Source: Anaerolinea sp. (lineage in GTDB: Bacteria; Chloroflexota; Limnocylindria; Limnocylindrales; CSP1-4). From it: a stretch of DNA of 64,000 bases. The position numbers were made by a program, and so were the translations under genes. Below the pieces are notes generated by a model. The model saw nothing but the letters and a program-made list of their open reading frames with translations. It did no database searches and was not told where the DNA came from. Location: NCBI GenBank assembly GCA_013822395.1, contig PNKK01000008.1:1-64000 (forward strand), read 5' to 3'. Shown here piece by piece: positions 43,236 to 52,975 of this stretch (positions within the stretch are counted from its first letter, which is position 1; every line of letters begins with the position of its first letter).

Positions 43236-45131
43236 ATGCGATCGTCCATCCGCGCCCGTCTGACGGCCGCCGCGGCCGCAGCCGGTCTGATCCTCGGCGG
43301 GCTCGCCCCGTCCGGCCCGGTCGTCGCCGCCGACCCGCTCGTGCTGCGGGCGGGGACGGACCAGGACCTGCAGGTCCTGAATCCGTTCAATTCCATCCTC
43401 GTCGTCGACTTCGAGGTCTTCACCCTCAACTACGACCTGCTCGTCAACTTCGGGCCGGACCTCGAGCCGACGCCTGGCTTTGCCGACCAGTGGAGCGTCT
43501 CCGACGACGGGCTGACGTGGACCTTCCGCATCCGCGAGGGCATGAAATGGTCCGACGGGACCCCAGCCACGAGCGAAGACGCCCGGTACACGTACCAGCT
43601 GGCCCTCGACGCGGATGCGAAGAGCCAGGCGAGTGCGGACGGCTACTACCTCGGCGCCGGCTACCTGGAGCCGTACCTCCTCAACGCCGGGGTCACCGCG
43701 GTGAGTGCACCGGATCCCCGGACGCTCGTCGTCGAGACGAGCTTCGCGAGCACCCTCCTGCTCCAGGCATACGTGCCGATCCTGCCCAAGCACATCTGGT
43801 CGAAGTACACGCTCGACGACATCGCCAACGTGAGCGCCACCCCGTTCCTCAACGAGCCACCGGTCGTGGGCACGGGCCCATATCAGGCCGTCGAGTGGAA
43901 GCCTGGCGAGTTCATCCGCTTCACCCGGAACCCGAACTACTGGGGCCCGCAGGGGGCCGCGGACGAGGTGATCATCCTCACATTCGACAACGCGGACACC
44001 ATGGTCCAGGCGCTCAAGACCGGCGAGCTGGACTATGTTCGCGGGGTCCAGCCGGCGCAGTTCGACGCGCTGAAGACCGAGCCGAACATCGTGACGGTGG
44101 CCGGAGTCTCCAACGGCTTCTCGGAGATCGCCTTCAACACGAAGGGCAACACGGAGGGCTACGGCGGCTCGACCTCCGCCCTGACCGACCCCGGATTCCG
44201 GGACGCGCTCGGCTGGGCGGTGGACCAGGCGAAGCTCGTCGAGGTCACCCTCGGCGGCTACGGGACGCCGGGCGACAGCATCGTCCCGCCGTTCCACACC
44301 CGCTGGTACACCAGGCCGGACAACCCGCGCAGCTTCAATCTCGATGAGGCGAATCGGCGCCTCGACGCCGCCGGCTACACGCGCGGCACCGACGGCAGGC
44401 GCCTCGACAAGGAGGGCCAGCCAATCGTCCTTCGGGTCACCTGGCCGAGCTCCGAGGCGGAGAACGAGACGAACGCCCAGTTCATCAAGGAGTGGTGGGG
44501 CCAGGTCGGGATCGGGGTGGACGCGTACGTCACGGAGGAGGGCAAGCTCCTCGAGGACGTCGTGCCTCCGGTTGCCGGCGGCCCGGCGAACTTCGACGTC
44601 CAGCTGTGGGGCTGGGTCGGCGATCCCGATCCAACCTCGCTCCTCAACGTCCTCCGGACCGAGGAGATCGGCAGCTTCAGCGACAGCTTCTGGTCGAACG
44701 CGCGCTACGACGAGCTCTTCCTCCAGCAGCGCGCGGAGGCGGACACGGCGAAGCGGTTCGACATGATCAAGGAGATGCAGAACCTCGCCTATGACGAGGC
44801 GCCGTACATCGTCATGTACTACGACGCCGAGCTCCACGCGTACCGGACCGACAAGTTCGCGGGCTGGCGGAGCCAGCCCTCGGAGGGCGGCACGCCGCTG
44901 TTTGGCTACGGCTCGGGCGGGTACACGGTCCTGACCGACGTGAACGCCGTTCCCACGCCCGGACCGACCGACGTCACGGCACCCACCGCTGGCTCGTCAC
45001 CGACGCCCTCCGGGACCGGCGGAGGTGGCGACTCGCTGCCGCTGATCCTCGGGGCCGGGGGCCTCGTCGTGATCGTCGCGGTCGCCATCATCCTCCTGCG
45101 TCGCCGCCCGGCCGCCGCCGAGGACGAGTGA
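43236..45131 (+). CDS. Peptide/nickel ABC transporter substrate-binding protein, C-terminally anchored
   Basis: 631 residues. The start is fixed by AGGAGGAGGAG just before the ATG. It has a signal peptide (about 1-33, ending VVAADP) without a lipobox Cys, then an SBP_bac_5 domain (LTWTFRIREGMKWSDGTPAT, GTGPYQAVEWKPGEFIRF, RNPNYWG). A Thr/Pro/Gly-rich linker (TPGPTDVTAPTAGSSPTPS) leads to a C-terminal TM helix (LPLILGAGGLVVIVAVAIIL) with an RRR stop-transfer. The binding protein is therefore held by its C-terminus rather than by lipid. First gene of a five-gene Dpp/Opp-type operon. Confidence 0.93.
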   Translation: MRSSIRARLTAAAAAAGLILGGLAPSGPVVAADPLVLRAGTDQDLQVLNPFNSILVVDFEVFTLNYDLLVNFGPDLEPTPGFADQWSVSDDGLTWTFRIREGMKWSDGTPATSEDARYTYQLALDADAKSQASADGYYLGAGYLEPYLLNAGVTAVSAPDPRTLVVETSFASTLLLQAYVPILPKHIWSKYTLDDIANVSATPFLNEPPVVGTGPYQAVEWKPGEFIRFTRNPNYWGPQGAADEVIILTFDNADTMVQALKTGELDYVRGVQPAQFDALKTEPNIVTVAGVSNGFSEIAFNTKGNTEGYGGSTSALTDPGFRDALGWAVDQAKLVEVTLGGYGTPGDSIVPPFHTRWYTRPDNPRSFNLDEANRRLDAAGYTRGTDGRRLDKEGQPIVLRVTWPSSEAENETNAQFIKEWWGQVGIGVDAYVTEEGKLLEDVVPPVAGGPANFDVQLWGWVGDPDPTSLLNVLRTEEIGSFSDSFWSNARYDELFLQQRAEADTAKRFDMIKEMQNLAYDEAPYIVMYYDAELHAYRTDKFAGWRSQPSEGGTPLFGYGSGGYTVLTDVNAVPTPGPTDVTAPTAGSSPTPSGTGGGGDSLPLILGAGGLVVIVAVAIILLRRRPAAAEDE

Positions 45132-45207
45132 TCGCCGGAGCCGTCGGCACCGCGCGTCGGGGGGCGGCCACCGGGCGGCCCCCCGACATGATTCGCGGCT
45201 GACACCG

Positions 45208-46218
45208 ATGCGCGGCGGCTACGTGCTGCGGCGGCTCGGCGTCGCTGGCGCGACGATCGTCGCCATCGTCCTGTTCAACTTCGTCCTCTTCCGGCTCATG
45301 CCGGGCTCGCCGGAGCGGATCCTCCTGCGGGGCGTCCCGAACGTCTCCGCCGAGCGGCTCGAGGCGACACGGCAGCGGTGGGGCCTGAACGACCCCGTCC
45401 TCCCGATCGTGATCGACGACGGCGGGCCTCGCCTGGCTCTCGAGAACCAGCTCTTCAAGTACCTCGCCGCCACGGTCGGGGGCGATCTCGGCTTCTCGTT
45501 CGTGGCGCGCGGCCAGGAGGTCACGGACGTCCTGGCGCAGCGGCTCTGGCCGACGCTGCTCCTGTTCGGGCTCGGCGAGCTCGTCGCGATCGTGCTCGGG
45601 CTGGCGCTCGGCGCCTACTCGGGCTGGCGGCGCGGCGGTCCCATCGACTATCTCGGCAACGGCGTCTCGCTCTTTCTGTACGCGACGCCGTACTTCTTGC
45701 TCGGCATGGTCCTGCTGCTCCTCGGCGCGGCCGTGGGCCTGCCGACGTTCGGGATGCTCACCGCCGGGGCCGTCTACGCGGACGTCTGGGCTCGGCTGGG
45801 CGACCTGGGGGCCCACCTGGTGCTCCCGCTGGCGACGGTCTCGTTGGGCCTGGTGGGCCAGTACGCGATCGTCATGCGAAGCTCGATCATGGAGACGCTC
45901 TCCGAGGACTACGTCACGACGGCCCGGGCGATGGGCCTTCCCGACGGTCGCATCCTCCGCGCGCACGCCCTGCCGAATGCCCTCCTGCCGACCGTCTCGC
46001 TGATCGCCATCAACCTCGGCTATGTCATCGCCGGCGCAGTGACGGTGGAGGTTGTGTTCAACTGGCCCGGTCTCGGGACACTCACGGTCGATGCCCTGAC
46101 GGCCCGCGACTACCCGGTCCTGCAGGGGGTCTTCCTGCTCCTGTCGATCACGGTCGTGCTGGGGAACCTCGTCGCCGACCTCGTGTACGGGCTCCTGGAC
46201 CCGCGGGTGCGGACGTGA
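45208..46218 (+). CDS. dppB: Peptide ABC transporter permease, DppB-like
   Basis: 336 residues, six transmembrane helices. An N-terminal TM (VAGATIVAIVLFNFVLFRLM) followed by PGSPERIL and the ATPase-contact EAA loop (EDYVTTARAMGLPDGRILRAHALPNALLP) identify a DppB/OppB permease. Its stop overlaps the next start as GTGA. It pairs with the DppC-like permease to form the channel. Confidence 0.94.
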   Translation: MRGGYVLRRLGVAGATIVAIVLFNFVLFRLMPGSPERILLRGVPNVSAERLEATRQRWGLNDPVLPIVIDDGGPRLALENQLFKYLAATVGGDLGFSFVARGQEVTDVLAQRLWPTLLLFGLGELVAIVLGLALGAYSGWRRGGPIDYLGNGVSLFLYATPYFLLGMVLLLLGAAVGLPTFGMLTAGAVYADVWARLGDLGAHLVLPLATVSLGLVGQYAIVMRSSIMETLSEDYVTTARAMGLPDGRILRAHALPNALLPTVSLIAINLGYVIAGAVTVEVVFNWPGLGTLTVDALTARDYPVLQGVFLLLSITVVLGNLVADLVYGLLDPRVRT

Positions 46219-47165
46219 CGCCGGACTCGCTCACGGTGGTCGGCGGGGGAGCTCAGGCGCGCTCCCGCCGGGGCGCGTTGGGGGCGTTCCTGGGTCGCTA
46301 CGCTCGCCGGCGGGACGGGATGCTGGGGGCGGTCATCCTGGCGTTCTTCACCGTCCTGGCCATCGCGCCCGAGCTATTCGTGGGCCCGCTCGAGACGGTC
46401 GTGACCGCGACCGGCGGGCGCCTCCAGCCGCCGAGCGCGGAGTTTCCGTTCGGTACGGACCAGGTGGGTCGCGACGTGCTCAACCTGACCGTCCACGGGG
46501 CGCGAGTGTCGATGGTCATCGGGCTTCTCGCAACCGTCGTGACCGTGGTGATCGGGGCGGTGATCGGGGTCGTGTCAGGGTTCGTGGGCGGACGCCTCGA
46601 CGGGATCCTGATGCGGATCACCGACTTCTTCCTCGTCCTGCCGACGTTCGTCCTCGCCCTGATCCTGACGCCGATCATCCAGGATCTCGTGGGGTCCAGC
46701 TCGCGCGAGATTCTCGGCATCCGGATGACGCTCATCGTCATCGTCGTGGTGATCGGGATCACGAGCTGGTCGTCCACCGCCCGGATCATCCGCGGCCAGA
46801 CGCTCTCGCTGCGCGAGCGCGCGTTCGTGGATCGTGCCCGGGTCATCGGCGCCGGGCCGGGACACATCATGGTCAGGCACATCCTCCCGAACGTCCTGAA
46901 CCTCATCGTCGCGAACGCCGTGCTCGTGTTCGCCGGGGCGGTCCTGACCGAGACGACGCTCTCGTTCGTGGGTCTGGGCGACCCATTCCAGCCGTCGTGG
47001 GGCCAGCTCCTCGACGCCGCCCGTGAGGCCGGCGCGCCCGGCCTCCTCGCCTGGTGGGACTTCGTGCCACCCGGGCTGAGCATCGTGCTCGTGGTCTTCG
47101 CATTCACGCTCGTCGGCGGCGCGCTCGACGACCTCCTCAACCCCCGCCGCCGATCCCGCCCGTGA
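46215..47165 (+). CDS. dppC: Peptide ABC transporter permease, DppC-like
   Basis: 316 residues from a GTG that overlaps the dppB stop. It has an N-terminal OppC_N segment (RDGMLGAVILAFFTVLAI), FPFGTDQVGRDVLNLTVHGA and the EAA loop ERAFVDRARVIGAGPGHIMV. Six helices. The GTGA overlap with the next ATPase gene indicates coupled translation through the operon. Confidence 0.94.
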   Translation: MTPDSLTVVGGGAQARSRRGALGAFLGRYARRRDGMLGAVILAFFTVLAIAPELFVGPLETVVTATGGRLQPPSAEFPFGTDQVGRDVLNLTVHGARVSMVIGLLATVVTVVIGAVIGVVSGFVGGRLDGILMRITDFFLVLPTFVLALILTPIIQDLVGSSSREILGIRMTLIVIVVVIGITSWSSTARIIRGQTLSLRERAFVDRARVIGAGPGHIMVRHILPNVLNLIVANAVLVFAGAVLTETTLSFVGLGDPFQPSWGQLLDAAREAGAPGLLAWWDFVPPGLSIVLVVFAFTLVGGALDDLLNPRRRSRP

Positions 47166-48220
47166 CCGCCCCGGCCGATCGCCAGCTGCCGAAGCAGGCG
47201 GATCCGTCCGCTCCGCTCCTGGAGGTCCAGGGGCTGCGAACACAGTTCCGGCTCGGGAGCGAGGTGGTCCACGCCGTGGACGGGGTCAGCTTCCGGCTGG
47301 AGCGAGGCGAGTCGCTCGGGATCGCGGGCGAGTCGGGCTGCGGCAAGACGACGACGGCGCTCTCGCTCGTTGGGCTCCTGCCCGCCAACGCCCGGGTCCT
47401 CGAGGGCAGCGTCCGGCTCTACGGGATCGAGCTCGCCGGCCGTTCCGAGATCGGTCTGCGCCGCTACCGGTGGCGCGAGATCGCGATCGTCTTCCAGGGC
47501 GCGATGAACGCCCTGAACCCGGTCCGCCGCATCCGCGACCAGATCGCCGAGCCGATCGTCCAGCGGTTGCAGGTGGACGAGGGTGCCGCGCGCCGGAAGG
47601 CGGGCGACCTGCTGGAGCTCGTCGGCATCCCGCGTGCCCGCGACCGTGCCTACCCGCACGAGCTCTCGGGCGGGATGCGCCAGCGGGCGATGATCGCGAT
47701 GGCCCTCGCCTGCGACCCGGCGATCCTTATCGGCGACGAGCCGACGACCGCCCTCGACGTGATGATCCAGGCGCAGATCCTGGAGCTGCTCGAGCGCCTG
47801 CGGTCCCAGCTGGGCCTCTCGCTCATCCTGATCACTCACGACCTGGCGGTCATCGCCGAGACATGCGATCGGGTCATGGTGATGTACGCGGGCCGGGTTG
47901 CCGAGGAGGGCCGGGTCGCAGACGTCTTCGCGCGGCCGCGCCATCCGTACACGCAGCGGCTGCTGGGGTCGATCCCCAACCTCCGGGTGGATCGGCGGGC
48001 CCTCGACATCATCCCCGGCTCGCCCCCGGACCTCCGGGACCCGCCACCCGGCTGCCGGTTCGCCCCGCGCTGCCCGGTCGTGATGGAGATCTGCCGGACG
48101 GAGATACCGCCCGAGGTCCGTTTTGCCGACGGCGTCCGCGTCGCCTGTCACCAGTACCCCGAGAGCAGCGACGGCAGGCCGGTGATCCTGCCCACCAAAG
48201 AGCCCGGAACGTCGCGGTGA
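47162..48220 (+). CDS. dppD: Peptide ABC transporter ATPase, DppD-like
   Basis: 352 residues. Walker [12 protein letters not shown]-loop [11 protein letters not shown], signature LSGGMRQR, Walker [13 protein letters not shown] and H-loop ITHDLAV are intact. The C-terminal oligopeptide-transporter domain has [16 protein letters not shown] and ACH, the Cys set that binds an Fe-S cluster in characterised DppD/DppF proteins. Confidence 0.95.
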   Translation: MTAPADRQLPKQADPSAPLLEVQGLRTQFRLGSEVVHAVDGVSFRLERGESLGIAGESGCGKTTTALSLVGLLPANARVLEGSVRLYGIELAGRSEIGLRRYRWREIAIVFQGAMNALNPVRRIRDQIAEPIVQRLQVDEGAARRKAGDLLELVGIPRARDRAYPHELSGGMRQRAMIAMALACDPAILIGDEPTTALDVMIQAQILELLERLRSQLGLSLILITHDLAVIAETCDRVMVMYAGRVAEEGRVADVFARPRHPYTQRLLGSIPNLRVDRRALDIIPGSPPDLRDPPPGCRFAPRCPVVMEICRTEIPPEVRFADGVRVACHQYPESSDGRPVILPTKEPGTSR

Positions 48221-49332
48221 CGGATCGAGCCGGCCGCCAGGACCCGCCGACCGGCACTGACGTCCTGCGCCTGGAGGCCATCGAGGTCCATTTCCCCGTC
48301 CGCGGGGGATGGGGCGATCGCCTGTCGGGTCGCCCGGCGAGCGTCGTCCGGGCGGTGGATGGGGTCGACCTCTCCATTCGGACCGGGGAGGTCCTCGCCC
48401 TCGTCGGCGAGTCCGGCAGCGGGAAGACGACGATCGGCCGGGTCATCGTCAAGCTGACCCGTCAGACCGCGGGCCGGATCTGGCTGGACGGGCAGGACGT
48501 CTCCGGCCTGTGGGGCATCCGGGCGCTCGGCGCCTATCGTCGCCGGGTCCAGATCGTCTTCCAGGATCCGTATGAGACGCTCAACCCCCGCCAGTCGATC
48601 TTCGATTTCGTCGCCGAGCCGCTCGTCGTCAACAGGATGGTTGGGTCCGAGGCCGAGCGCCGGCAGCGCGTGCTGGCCGCCCTGGACGCGGCCGGGCTTC
48701 GGCCCGCCGAGGAGATTGCGGCGCGGTTCCCGCATGAGCTGTCGGGCGGCCAGCGCCAGCGGGTCGTGATCGCTGGCGCGCTCGTCATGGGGCCGCAGAT
48801 CGTGGTCGCGGACGAGCCGGTCTCCATGCTCGACGTCTCGATCCGGACGGAGCTCCTTCGGCTGATGCTCGATCTCCGGGCCGAGCGGAACCTCGCCTAC
48901 CTGTTCATCACCCACGACCTGTCGCTGGCGTGGGTGATCGCGGACCGGATCGCGGTTCTCTATCTCGGGAAGGTCATGGAGATCGGGCCGGCCGAGGCCG
49001 TCATCCGGCATCCGCATCACCCGTACACGGCGGCGCTCGTGAGCGTCTCGCCGTCGCCGGACCCGCTCGCGGAGGGCAGCGCCCGGTCGCGGACCATCCT
49101 GGTGGGCGAGACGCCCGATGCCGTGCACATCCCGACCGGCTGCCGGTTCCACCCGCGCTGCCCGCTCGCGTTCGATCGCTGCCGGACCGAGGCGCCGCCG
49201 CTCTTCGACGTTGGCGGCGGACAGGCGGCCGCGTGCTGGCTCGCCGAGGGCGGACGTGAGTTGCCGGTCCTGCCGGCCACCCGACCCACGCCGGAGCTGG
49301 ACACGGCGTCCGATCCGGCTCGAGCTCGTTGA
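48217..49332 (+). CDS. dppF: Peptide ABC transporter ATPase, DppF-like
   Basis: 371 residues. Walker [11 protein letters not shown]-loop [13 protein letters not shown], signature LSGGQRQR, Walker [14 protein letters not shown]-loop ITHDLS. The C-terminal [16 protein letters not shown] and a further Cys form the oligopeptide/dipeptide domain. Last gene of the operon, followed by a 12-bp-stem terminator. Confidence 0.95.
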   Translation: MTDRAGRQDPPTGTDVLRLEAIEVHFPVRGGWGDRLSGRPASVVRAVDGVDLSIRTGEVLALVGESGSGKTTIGRVIVKLTRQTAGRIWLDGQDVSGLWGIRALGAYRRRVQIVFQDPYETLNPRQSIFDFVAEPLVVNRMVGSEAERRQRVLAALDAAGLRPAEEIAARFPHELSGGQRQRVVIAGALVMGPQIVVADEPVSMLDVSIRTELLRLMLDLRAERNLAYLFITHDLSLAWVIADRIAVLYLGKVMEIGPAEAVIRHPHHPYTAALVSVSPSPDPLAEGSARSRTILVGETPDAVHIPTGCRFHPRCPLAFDRCRTEAPPLFDVGGGQAAACWLAEGGRELPVLPATRPTPELDTASDPARAR

Positions 49333-49364
49333 GGTTCGGTGCCGGTCGTAGCGCAGGTGCGCTG

Positions 49365-49394
49365 CTGATCCGCGGCTCCCGGGCCGCGGATCAG
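49365..49394. terminator. Bidirectional terminator between dppF and catalase
   Basis: Perfect 12-bp stem CTGATCCGCGGC / GCCGCGGATCAG with a 6-nt loop, centred between convergent genes. No T-tract on either side. Confidence 0.7.
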
Positions 49395-49407
49395 CGTGGA
49401 GCGAGCT

Positions 49408-50940
49408 TCAGACGCTCGCCGCCGTCACCGGGGATGGGATGCCGAGACCGTCGGCCACGCGGGTCCCGTAGTCCGGGTCGCATTGCGCGAACAGGCCGAC
49501 CAGGCGGTCCTGGATCTGGCGCTCGCACCGTCCGAGCAGCGCGACCATGTTGGCGACGAGATCCTCGCGCTCCCAGTCAGGCATCGTCCGGTAGCGCTCT
49601 CCGGCCTGGGCGAAGTCATTGGTCCGCTCGATCTTCGAGCGGGTCAGACGGCCGTGGATCTCGGGCGCATAGTCGGGGCCGGAGCGGTCCGCCTCACGGA
49701 GGCCACCCGTCGAGCTCGGCTCGTAGTTCACGTGCGGGTTCGGGCCGGTGGCATCCACCGCGTACGCCATCTGGCCATCACGCTGGTTCGTGGCCGGCCT
49801 CGCGAGCGGCTGGTTGATCGGCAGCTGGAGGTAGTTCGGCCCGACGCGATAGCGCTGCGTGTCGGAGTACGAGAACGTCCGTCCCACGAGCATCTTGTCG
49901 TCGGAGAAGTCGAGCCCATCGACGAGCACGCCGGTGCCGAAGGCGGCCTGCTCGTTCTCGGCGAAGAAGTTCTCGACATTCCGGTCGAGCGTCATCATCC
50001 CGACCGGACGGAGCGGGAAGACGTCCTCGGGCCACGTCTTGGTATCGTCGAGCGGGTCGAAGTCGAGCTCCGGGTGCTCGCCGTCCGACATGATCTGGAC
50101 ATTCAGCTCCCAGCGCGGGTAGTCGCCACGCTCGATGGCCTCGTGCAGGTCCCTGGACGCGCTGCCGAGCTCGGTCGCCTGGATGGCGTCGGCCTGGGCC
50201 TGCGTCAGGGATTCGATTCCCTGCTGCGTCTTCCAGTGGTACTTGACGAGGACACCGTCGCCGGCCGCGTTGACCATCCGGTACGTGTTCACCCCGAAGC
50301 CGTCCATGTGGCGGTAGTCCTTCGGGATGCCGCGCGGGCTGAACAGCCAGGTGAGCATATGCATCGATTCGGGCGTCAGGCCCATGAAGTCGAAGATCCG
50401 GTTGGGCTCCTGGCGGAAGGTGACCGGGTCCGGCTTGAGGGCGTGGATGACATCCGGGAACTTGATCGCGTCGCGGATGAAGAAGACCGGCAGGTTGTTG
50501 CCCACCAGGTCCCAGTTGCCGTCCTCGGTCTTGAACTTGACGGCGAAGCCGCGCGGATCGCGGGCGACCTCGGACGAATCGCGCCCGCCGATGACCGTCG
50601 AGAACCTGACGACGACCGGGGTGCGCTTGCCCCTGGTCTGGAACAGCTTGGCCCGGGTGTAGGTAGAGGCGGGCTCGTCGCCGATGGTCCCGTACGCCTC
50701 GAAAAAGCCGTGGGCGACGAAGCCGCGCGCGTGGACGACCCGCTCGGGGATCCGCTCGCGATCGAAGTGGCTGATCTTCTCGAGGAAATGGTAGTTCTCG
50801 AGCGTCGCCGGCCCGCGACTGCCGACGGTCCGCTGGTTCTGATTGTCTGCAACGGGATGACCCTGTCGGGTGGTCAGTCGTGGGTCACCGGACGGCGATC
50901 GGCCGTTGCCGTCATGTCCGTTGGAGGTCCTGTCGCCCAT
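49408..50940 (-). CDS. katA: Monofunctional small-subunit heme catalase
   Basis: 510 residues from ATG 50940, with GGGGAG upstream (a GTG at 50955 lies inside that SD). It splits H2O2 to water and O2. The catalytic His (about residue 70) is in [15 protein letters not shown], the distal Asn in [12 protein letters not shown] and the proximal heme Tyr in [15 protein letters not shown] disordered N-terminal extension of about 30 residues precedes the catalase core. It indicates an oxygen-exposed lifestyle. An AT-rich patch at 50980-51010 may contain its promoter; no clear PerR/Fur box is seen. Confidence 0.95.
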   Translation of the reverse strand: MGDRTSNGHDGNGRSPSGDPRLTTRQGHPVADNQNQRTVGSRGPATLENYHFLEKISHFDRERIPERVVHARGFVAHGFFEAYGTIGDEPASTYTRAKLFQTRGKRTPVVVRFSTVIGGRDSSEVARDPRGFAVKFKTEDGNWDLVGNNLPVFFIRDAIKFPDVIHALKPDPVTFRQEPNRIFDFMGLTPESMHMLTWLFSPRGIPKDYRHMDGFGVNTYRMVNAAGDGVLVKYHWKTQQGIESLTQAQADAIQATELGSASRDLHEAIERGDYPRWELNVQIMSDGEHPELDFDPLDDTKTWPEDVFPLRPVGMMTLDRNVENFFAENEQAAFGTGVLVDGLDFSDDKMLVGRTFSYSDTQRYRVGPNYLQLPINQPLARPATNQRDGQMAYAVDATGPNPHVNYEPSSTGGLREADRSGPDYAPEIHGRLTRSKIERTNDFAQAGERYRTMPDWEREDLVANMVALLGRCERQIQDRLVGLFAQCDPDYGTRVADGLGIPSPVTAASV

Positions 50941-50997
50941 GGAAGTGCTCCCCACTCTGCCGGTGCGTTGCCGGCGACGAATACATCGTGACTCCCA

Positions 50998-51765
50998 TTA
51001 TCTCACTGGCCGGTCTCGCCCCACACCTGACGGATCGTCCGGCGCTGCCCAGGCGCCGGCGGGGCGGATCGGGCCGGTCCGCCCGAGTGCCGCGCGGACG
51101 AGGACCGCGTCCCGCCAGGCGCGGCAGAGCACCTCGACCAGCTCGAGCCGGTCCACCGCCCGGGCGAGCGCCTCCAGGACGGCGAGCGGCTCATCCGCCC
51201 GCCCGCCGCCCGCCCGCCCGTCATCCGTCGTGCCCACCGTGACCGCGCCGTGCCGCTCCAGGAGGACGGCGCCGGGGAGCGGTGGCTCCGGCGGTGTGAG
51301 CGCCGCGGAGATCCGGCCCGCCATCTCCTCGCTGCCCATCGCGCCGAAGGACACGAACGGGAGGACCGGCAGGAGATGCGCCGTTTCGGGGAGTGCCGCC
51401 GGGTTGGGGATCTCGCCGGCGAGGGTGAGCGCCATCGAGGCGGGGAGATGGGCGTGGGCAATCGCGACGGCGTCCGGACGGGCGCGGTAGATCGCCCGGT
51501 GGATCGCGATGTCCGAGCTGGGGCGCGGCCCAGCGGCGGGCGGCCCGGCAGCCGGGTCCAGCGGCACGATCGGCAGGTCGTCCGGACGCAGCTCGTCCTT
51601 GCGCCGCCCACTCGGGGTCGTGAGCAGGGCGCCGTCGCCGAGGCGGATGGACAGGTTGCCCTCGGCGGCGCTGATCAAGCCGCGGCCACCCAAGCGTCGA
51701 CCGGCCGCGCAAATGGCGGCGCGCAGCGCGGCCTCGACAGGATCCGTGTCTCGCTGGTGCTTCAT
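50998..51765 (-). CDS. Class II aldolase/adducin family protein
   Basis: 255 residues. The zinc site is visible as AHAHLPAS (two His) and LLERHGAVTVG (third His), with the catalytic acid in ISAAEGNLSIR. It resembles L-fuculose- or ribulose-phosphate aldolases. The start ATG overlaps the stop of a small zinc-ribbon gene (ATGA), so the two are coupled. Substrate not evident. Confidence 0.88.
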   Translation of the reverse strand: MKHQRDTDPVEAALRAAICAAGRRLGGRGLISAAEGNLSIRLGDGALLTTPSGRRKDELRPDDLPIVPLDPAAGPPAAGPRPSSDIAIHRAIYRARPDAVAIAHAHLPASMALTLAGEIPNPAALPETAHLLPVLPFVSFGAMGSEEMAGRISAALTPPEPPLPGAVLLERHGAVTVGTTDDGRAGGGRADEPLAVLEALARAVDRLELVEVLCRAWRDAVLVRAALGRTGPIRPAGAWAAPDDPSGVGRDRPVR

Positions 51766-51965
51766 CCCGTCGATGGTATCGCCGGAGCCCATGCTCGCCA
51801 CTGCCCGTTCCGGGTCAGGCGGCGAGGGCGGCAGGGGCGAAAGAGCTCGGGTTCCGGGTCCGACACGGTCCAGCCGATGGCGCACCCGTCGCAGCGGAGC
51901 ACGTCCGGCAGTGGGAGCTCGACGGCCAGCGAGGCATCGCAACAGGGACGCTCGATGGTGACCAT
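51762..51965 (-). CDS. Small zinc-ribbon-like protein coupled to the aldolase
   Basis: 67 residues, MVTIERPCCDASLAVELPLP followed by DVLRCDGCAIGWTVSD. Two Cys pairs (CC and CDGC) suggest a zinc knuckle. The ATGA overlap with the aldolase start supports a real gene. Its first 12 codons are duplicated 71 bp upstream (52006-52042), where the copy runs out of frame. Confidence 0.65.
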   Translation of the reverse strand: MVTIERPCCDASLAVELPLPDVLRCDGCAIGWTVSDPEPELFRPCRPRRLTRNGQWRAWAPAIPSTG

Positions 51966-52042
51966 GCCGGGGATGCGAAGGCCCGCGCCGTCGTCGACTG
52001 CTCCACATCGCAACAGGAACACTCGATGGTGACCATGCTGGG
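51935..52042. repeat. 71-bp-offset duplication of the zinc-ribbon gene start
   Basis: A 37-bp segment containing CTCGATGGTGACCATGC occurs at 51935-51971 and 52006-52042 with three or four mismatches. The upstream copy encodes MVTIECSCCD, then leaves frame. Same offset as the repeats at 11.3 and 38.5 kb. Confidence 0.75.
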
Positions 52043-52343
52043 AGCGTCGCCGGGCATCGTGCCAGCTCTCATGGCACGATGCGGACGACCGCAGGAGATC
52101 TCGTCGCCCCTCGGCGATCGGGAGGCCCGCCGCCGGATCGGCTACCTGCCGGAGCTGTTTCGCGTGATCTACGGCCTGGAGCCGCCGATCCTCATCCCGG
52201 CCGCGCAGGGCCAGCCGCTCGCCGAGGCAAACCCGTTCTTCGCGGCGACACCGCCGCCCGTCGGGTTCCTGGTCTGGGTCGTCACCTGGACGGTGATCGT
52301 CCTCTCGCTCGCAGCCCTGTCCCTGCGGCGCCGGGAGCTCTGA
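52026..52343 (+). pseudogene. C-terminal fragment of an ABC-2-type permease
   Basis: The last two thirds read like a permease C-terminus: a loop LEPPILIPAAQGQPLAEANP, a single TM helix (VGFLVWVVTWTVIVLSLAAL) and a basic end SLRRREL. The first 30 codons overlap the zinc-ribbon repeat and do not fit. There is no ATP-binding gene or full permease nearby, so this appears to be a truncated relic joined to the duplicated repeat. Confidence 0.5.
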
Positions 52344-52385
52344 CGGTGACGGCTCGCGTCGCGTGCCGGCGGCGACGCAGGGTCA

Positions 52386-52961
52386 TCAGCCGCGGTACCG
52401 GAAGCAGCCGGGCAGGTGGTCGTCGACGAGGCCGACGCTCTGCATGAAGGCGTAGACGACCGTCGAGCCGACGAACCGGAAGCCGCGCCGGCGCAGATCG
52501 TTCGAGAGCACGTCAGAGACCGGGGTGGTCGCCGGGATGTCGGCCATCGTCGCGGTCGCCGGGAGGCGGGCGGGCGGCCACGGGACGATCGAGCCGAGGT
52601 AGGCGTCGAACGAGCCGAGCTCCCCGACGACCGCCAGGAACGCGCGCGCGTTGCCGATGGTCGCGTCGATCTTGGCCCGGTTCCGGACGATCCCCGCATC
52701 GGCCAGGAGCCGGTTCCGGTCGGCGCCGTCGAATGACGCGACCACCGCGGGGTCGAAGCCGCGGAACGCGGTCCGAAAGGCGTCGCGCTTGTTGAGGATC
52801 GTCTGCCACGACAGGCCGGCCTGGAAGGCCTCGAGTGTCAGCCGCTCGAAGAGCTCGGTGTCGTCCGTGACCGGGATGCCCCACTCGGTATCGTGGTAGG
52901 CCTGCATCCGGGGATTCGGTCGGTCGCCACCGCCCCACCAGCACCGCTGCACGTCATCCAT
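52386..52961 (-). CDS. tag: DNA-3-methyladenine glycosylase I
   Basis: 191 residues. It removes 3-methyladenine from alkylated DNA. Family hallmarks: RCWWGGG near the N-terminus, YHDTEWGIPV with the catalytic Glu region, LEAFQAGLSWQTILNKR and the C-terminal zinc ligands with LPGCFRYRG. The ATG at 52961 is preceded by TATCCT 8 nt upstream (leaderless). Stands alone. Confidence 0.94.
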   Translation of the reverse strand: MDDVQRCWWGGGDRPNPRMQAYHDTEWGIPVTDDTELFERLTLEAFQAGLSWQTILNKRDAFRTAFRGFDPAVVASFDGADRNRLLADAGIVRNRAKIDATIGNARAFLAVVGELGSFDAYLGSIVPWPPARLPATATMADIPATTPVSDVLSNDLRRRGFRFVGSTVVYAFMQSVGLVDDHLPGCFRYRG

Positions 52962-52969
52962 GAGCCCGG

Positions 52970-52975
52970 AGGATA
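52970..52975 (-). promoter_or_regulatory. Leaderless -10 box of tag
   Basis: TATCCT on the minus strand, 8 nt before the ATG at 52961. Confidence 0.35.

Noticed and set aside
42954..44837. 627-codon minus-strand frame
   Set aside because: Antisense to the substrate-binding protein gene, which has SD, signal peptide and family motifs.
50975..51012. PerR or Fur box upstream of catalase
   Set aside because: AT-rich, but the spacing and symmetry of a Fur-family box are not met.
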